From positions 186,001 to 250,000 of the forward strand of contig CBFHMJ010000028.1 in NCBI GenBank assembly GCA_965656875.1: a stretch of 64,000 nucleotides of DNA, written 5' to 3'. A model generated the notes under the pieces. That model had not been told where the DNA came from and did no database searches. It saw nothing but the letters and a program-made list of their open reading frames with translations. This DNA comes from CBFHMJ01 sp965656875 (GTDB taxonomy: Bacteria; Pseudomonadota; Gammaproteobacteria; Enterobacterales; Alteromonadaceae). A program made the position numbers and the translations under genes. Of the stretch, positions 62,159 through 64,000 are shown in pieces; position 1 is the stretch's first letter, and each line of letters opens with the position of its first letter.

Positions 62159-63199
62159 ATGAAAGTACTCATAAAAGCCTCGCCACATAATCATGCGGCA
62201 AAAATAATCACGTCCGCACTCTCAAACAGAGGCCACTCCGTTGATGTTGACATGCAGTCGTCATTTCCATCACAACAGATTAGTTCGGTGTCCCTTAGCA
62301 ATGCGCAAGACAGCCGTTTTAACACCCAGGGTAAAGACACCACAATAACCGCGGACGAACACTACGATAGTGTGATCTGGCTGAACAAAGAAAAGCTCGA
62401 CATCTGCTCGTCTGCGGCTGAAGAAGACATTGACTACATCACCACCGAATCCAATCTGTTTCTACGCGCATCCAATTACTTCCTGGGGAAAGAAAACGAC
62501 GCATTCTGGGTTAATCCACTCGAATCCTATGCACGATCTGGCCTGAAACCCGTTCAACTCCAATGTGCAAAAAACGTCGGCTTTAACATTCCCGACACCC
62601 TGATCAGCAATCATCCAGCCGATATTCTTCACTTTATCCAACAAAGCCCAACTCCCGTCATTGCCAAACCGTTCTCTACCATCAACTGGCAGGAAAATGA
62701 CGAATTGTTTTACTTCCCAACAACGGTTATCACTGCCGAGCAAGTCGCCAGCTCAGAAGCAGAGATCCAACTCTGCCCGGTCATCTACCAACAATGCATT
62801 GAAAAACGTTACGAATTGCGCGTTACCGTTATGGGGCAAACCATCATGGCCGCCAAACTTAATTATCCCGACCAAGGCCGGGTTGATGCCAGAGAACACT
62901 TTGCATCTCAAGACTTCACCATTGAAAAAGTCACACTACCCCCAGCGATCCACGATCAATGTTTAGCCCTGATGGAACAGTTAGGTCTGGTTTACGGTTG
63001 TCTGGATTTGATCGTCGATAAATCCGGCAACTATTACTTTCTGGAAATAAACAACGCCGGACAATTTTTATGGAAAGAACACCGAGGAGAAGGATTCCCA
63101 CTATTACACATTTACTGCGACTTTATCGAATCACAGGATAAACACTTTCAATGGAATGGACGGGGAGAATACCTGTATAAGGATCTGATGGGGGAGTGA
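62159..63199 (+). CDS. MvdD/MvdC-like ATP-grasp ligase (graspetide synthetase)
   Basis: 346 aa. The N-terminal domain begins M-K-V-L-I-K-A-S with an S-S-F-P-S-Q segment and V-I-W-L-N-K-E (family form V-W-x-R-R). The ATP-grasp part has V-I-A-K-P-F-S-T, a Y-E-L-R-V-T-V-M-G strand, D-L-I-V-D-K-S-G-N-Y-Y-F-L-E-I-N-N-A-G-Q metal and ATP site. These match RiPP ester- or amide-forming ligases. Expected to form side-chain omega-ester or omega-amide links in the upstream peptide. ATG at 62159 chosen because upstream codons look non-coding; no ribosome site, so translation may be weak or start differently. No transporter or protease is adjacent. Confidence 0.88.
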   Translation: MKVLIKASPHNHAAKIITSALSNRGHSVDVDMQSSFPSQQISSVSLSNAQDSRFNTQGKDTTITADEHYDSVIWLNKEKLDICSSAAEEDIDYITTESNLFLRASNYFLGKENDAFWVNPLESYARSGLKPVQLQCAKNVGFNIPDTLISNHPADILHFIQQSPTPVIAKPFSTINWQENDELFYFPTTVITAEQVASSEAEIQLCPVIYQQCIEKRYELRVTVMGQTIMAAKLNYPDQGRVDAREHFASQDFTIEKVTLPPAIHDQCLALMEQLGLVYGCLDLIVDKSGNYYFLEINNAGQFLWKEHRGEGFPLLHIYCDFIESQDKHFQWNGRGEYLYKDLMGE

Positions 63200-63596
63200 G
63201 TATAAATCCTGAGATGTCAGTTGATTAAATGCTTTATATCAAGAGCTTAAATATGTACAGCTCTATATTGAATTTCGAGAGGATGGAGGTGTGCGGAGAA
63301 AGAGCAATCGCTCAACACACCGCAATTCAAGGCAGCCTGTCAATCTTAGTTGTTTCCATCCGCGAGATAACAGTAAGTAAGTCTTAATAGTTTTACAAGT
63401 TAAATTTTAACGACAAGAATTAAAGACGTTTAAACTAAAACGTCATATTTTGATCAGTTGTATGTTTGAAATTCAATGTCGTGCTTCAGTACTTTGTAAG
63501 CGATAAAAGGCTGAAAGGGGGAGTTTTGATTAACGTAAAATATGCATAGAATTTATCACTAACCCCAATACACATTAATCATTTTTCCTACGCTCA
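63200..63596. other. Intergenic region after the graspetide operon
   Basis: 397 bp, no gene recognised. Weak paired tracts (GGTGTG near 63288 with CACACC about 25 nt later) could terminate the operon. No repeats or RNA recognised. Confidence 0.35.
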
Positions 63597-63866
63597 TTAA
63601 ACCGCTTTCACAATATTCTTCTCAAGCTTGCCATGATTCATAGCCGTATAAGCAAACCCCTTCAACGCATTACCCCTGACGATGTCGTCAGCGTGTGCTG
63701 AAAGCTGCACACTCACATCCTGCGTAAATTTCCAGTTCGGATGACAAAATCCCAGTTTGATCGGGATAAGCTTCAATGCCTCGGTATCATCATGTTTTAT
63801 TGCATGCCACACATCTGCATCTGAAAACTCATTGGTATGAACATCGTCGTAAATTAATCTTGTCAC
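63597..63866 (-). CDS. Small HEAT-like protein, possible immunity protein
   Basis: 89 aa. GTG start with GGGGAGG about 10 nt upstream. The C-terminal third, with D-D-I-V-R-G-N-A-L-K-G-F-A-Y-T, resembles a HEAT-repeat helix pair, as in small immunity proteins of polymorphic toxins. It begins 7 nt after the stop of a hydrophobic frame, so the two are likely co-transcribed. Function inferred from size and position only. Confidence 0.5.
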   Translation of the reverse strand: MTRLIYDDVHTNEFSDADVWHAIKHDDTEALKLIPIKLGFCHPNWKFTQDVSVQLSAHADDIVRGNALKGFAYTAMNHGKLEKNIVKAV

Positions 63867-63873
63867 CAGACAG

Positions 63874-63999
63874 CTACCTCCCCAAAAAACTTAGGAGACA
63901 GATTAACCCGACACCTGCAAAAGGCAATACTGAACCGATGATATAGTCCCGCCAGCAAAACAAACCATGTTTCACAACTGTCCCATAAATGATACTGTC
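63874..63999 (-). CDS. C-terminal end of a membrane-type protein, truncated by window edge
   Basis: 41 codons open from the right edge to a stop at 63874. The frame encodes a hydrophobic helix (Y-I-I-G-S-V-L-P-F-A-G-V-G-L-I-C-L-L). Alternative frames are less protein-like but open too, so this is tentative. If real, it precedes the HEAT-like gene as a possible toxin or membrane partner. Confidence 0.35.
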   Translation of the reverse strand, partial: DSIIYGTVVKHGLFCWRDYIIGSVLPFAGVGLICLLSFLGR

Positions 64000-64000
64000 C

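Noticed and set aside
1..64000. CRISPR array, tRNA, rRNA, insertion sequence
   Set aside because: No regularly spaced repeats, no cloverleaf or rRNA sequence and no transposase or integrase seen in any frame.

Overview
The window reads as chromosome of a gammaproteobacterium, probably a marine or host-associated one. The evidence is the mix of families (YeeN-type YebC, DUF417/RclC-like, NhaC, prepilin, MvdD-like ATP-grasp, RHS) and a mid-40s GC estimate by eye; genus is not determinable. No tRNA, rRNA, transposase, integrase or CRISPR array was found. Accessory content (defence, toxins, peptide and small-molecule biosynthesis) dominates.

Layout. 0-5 kb: the end of a PepSY-type membrane protein, a secreted NLP-family cytolysin, a 58-aa peptide, two lipoproteins and a secreted trypsin-like protease. 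5.1-9.9 kb: a two-gene RADAR antiphage system (rdrA ATPase, rdrB adenosine deaminase). 10-10.7 kb: a periplasmic solute-binding-like protein. 10.8-19.4 kb, minus strand: a tight seven-gene operon encoding a fatty-acyl-AMP ligase, two P450s, an acyl carrier protein, an O-carbamoyltransferase, an MBOAT and an SGNH-like protein. This has the logic of the dlt operon (ligase, carrier, MBOAT, DltD-like) with oxidative and carbamoylating tailoring added. 19.6-24.8 kb: a large secreted RHS protein with an abutting two-TM immunity candidate. 25-34 kb: a secreted lipase-like hydrolase, YeeN, a beta-barrel protein, a HigBA toxin-antitoxin pair with a palindromic operator, ROK regulator/nitrilase, LysR/NTF2-like and a DUF417 protein.

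34-35.1 kb (minus) and 46.5-47.5 kb (plus) hold two diverged copies of the same three-gene cassette: a small peptide with a Gly-rich then Pro-rich tail, a polytopic membrane protein, and a one-TM protein ending in a V-x-x-L-Y-P motif. I recognise no named system for it. Between the copies lie DUF1697, NhaC, a gluzincin-like lipoprotein, a Roco-TIR protein with a small membrane partner, a secreted protein of unknown family, a prepilin and an HTH-like regulator. 47.5-52.4 kb: a BLUF photoreceptor, a phospholipase-D-like protein and a DUF3696-type ATPase/PIN-like pair. 52.5-57.4 kb: secreted or lipoprotein genes and a LysR-controlled OsmC/hydrolase/NmrA operon. 57.4-63.2 kb: a giant hybrid two-component regulator divergent from a graspetide RiPP locus, which has a 54-aa precursor missing from standard ORF-length cut-offs, an inter-gene hairpin and an MvdD-like ATP-grasp ligase. 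The right edge holds a HEAT-like small protein and the end of a membrane protein.

Three or four candidate defence modules (RADAR, Roco-TIR, ATPase-PIN, HigBA), two toxin-type proteins and three biosynthetic or peptide loci are interleaved with ordinary metabolic genes. The strongest candidates for undescribed biology are the duplicated peptide/membrane cassette, the dlt-like P450/carbamoyl operon and the graspetide locus.
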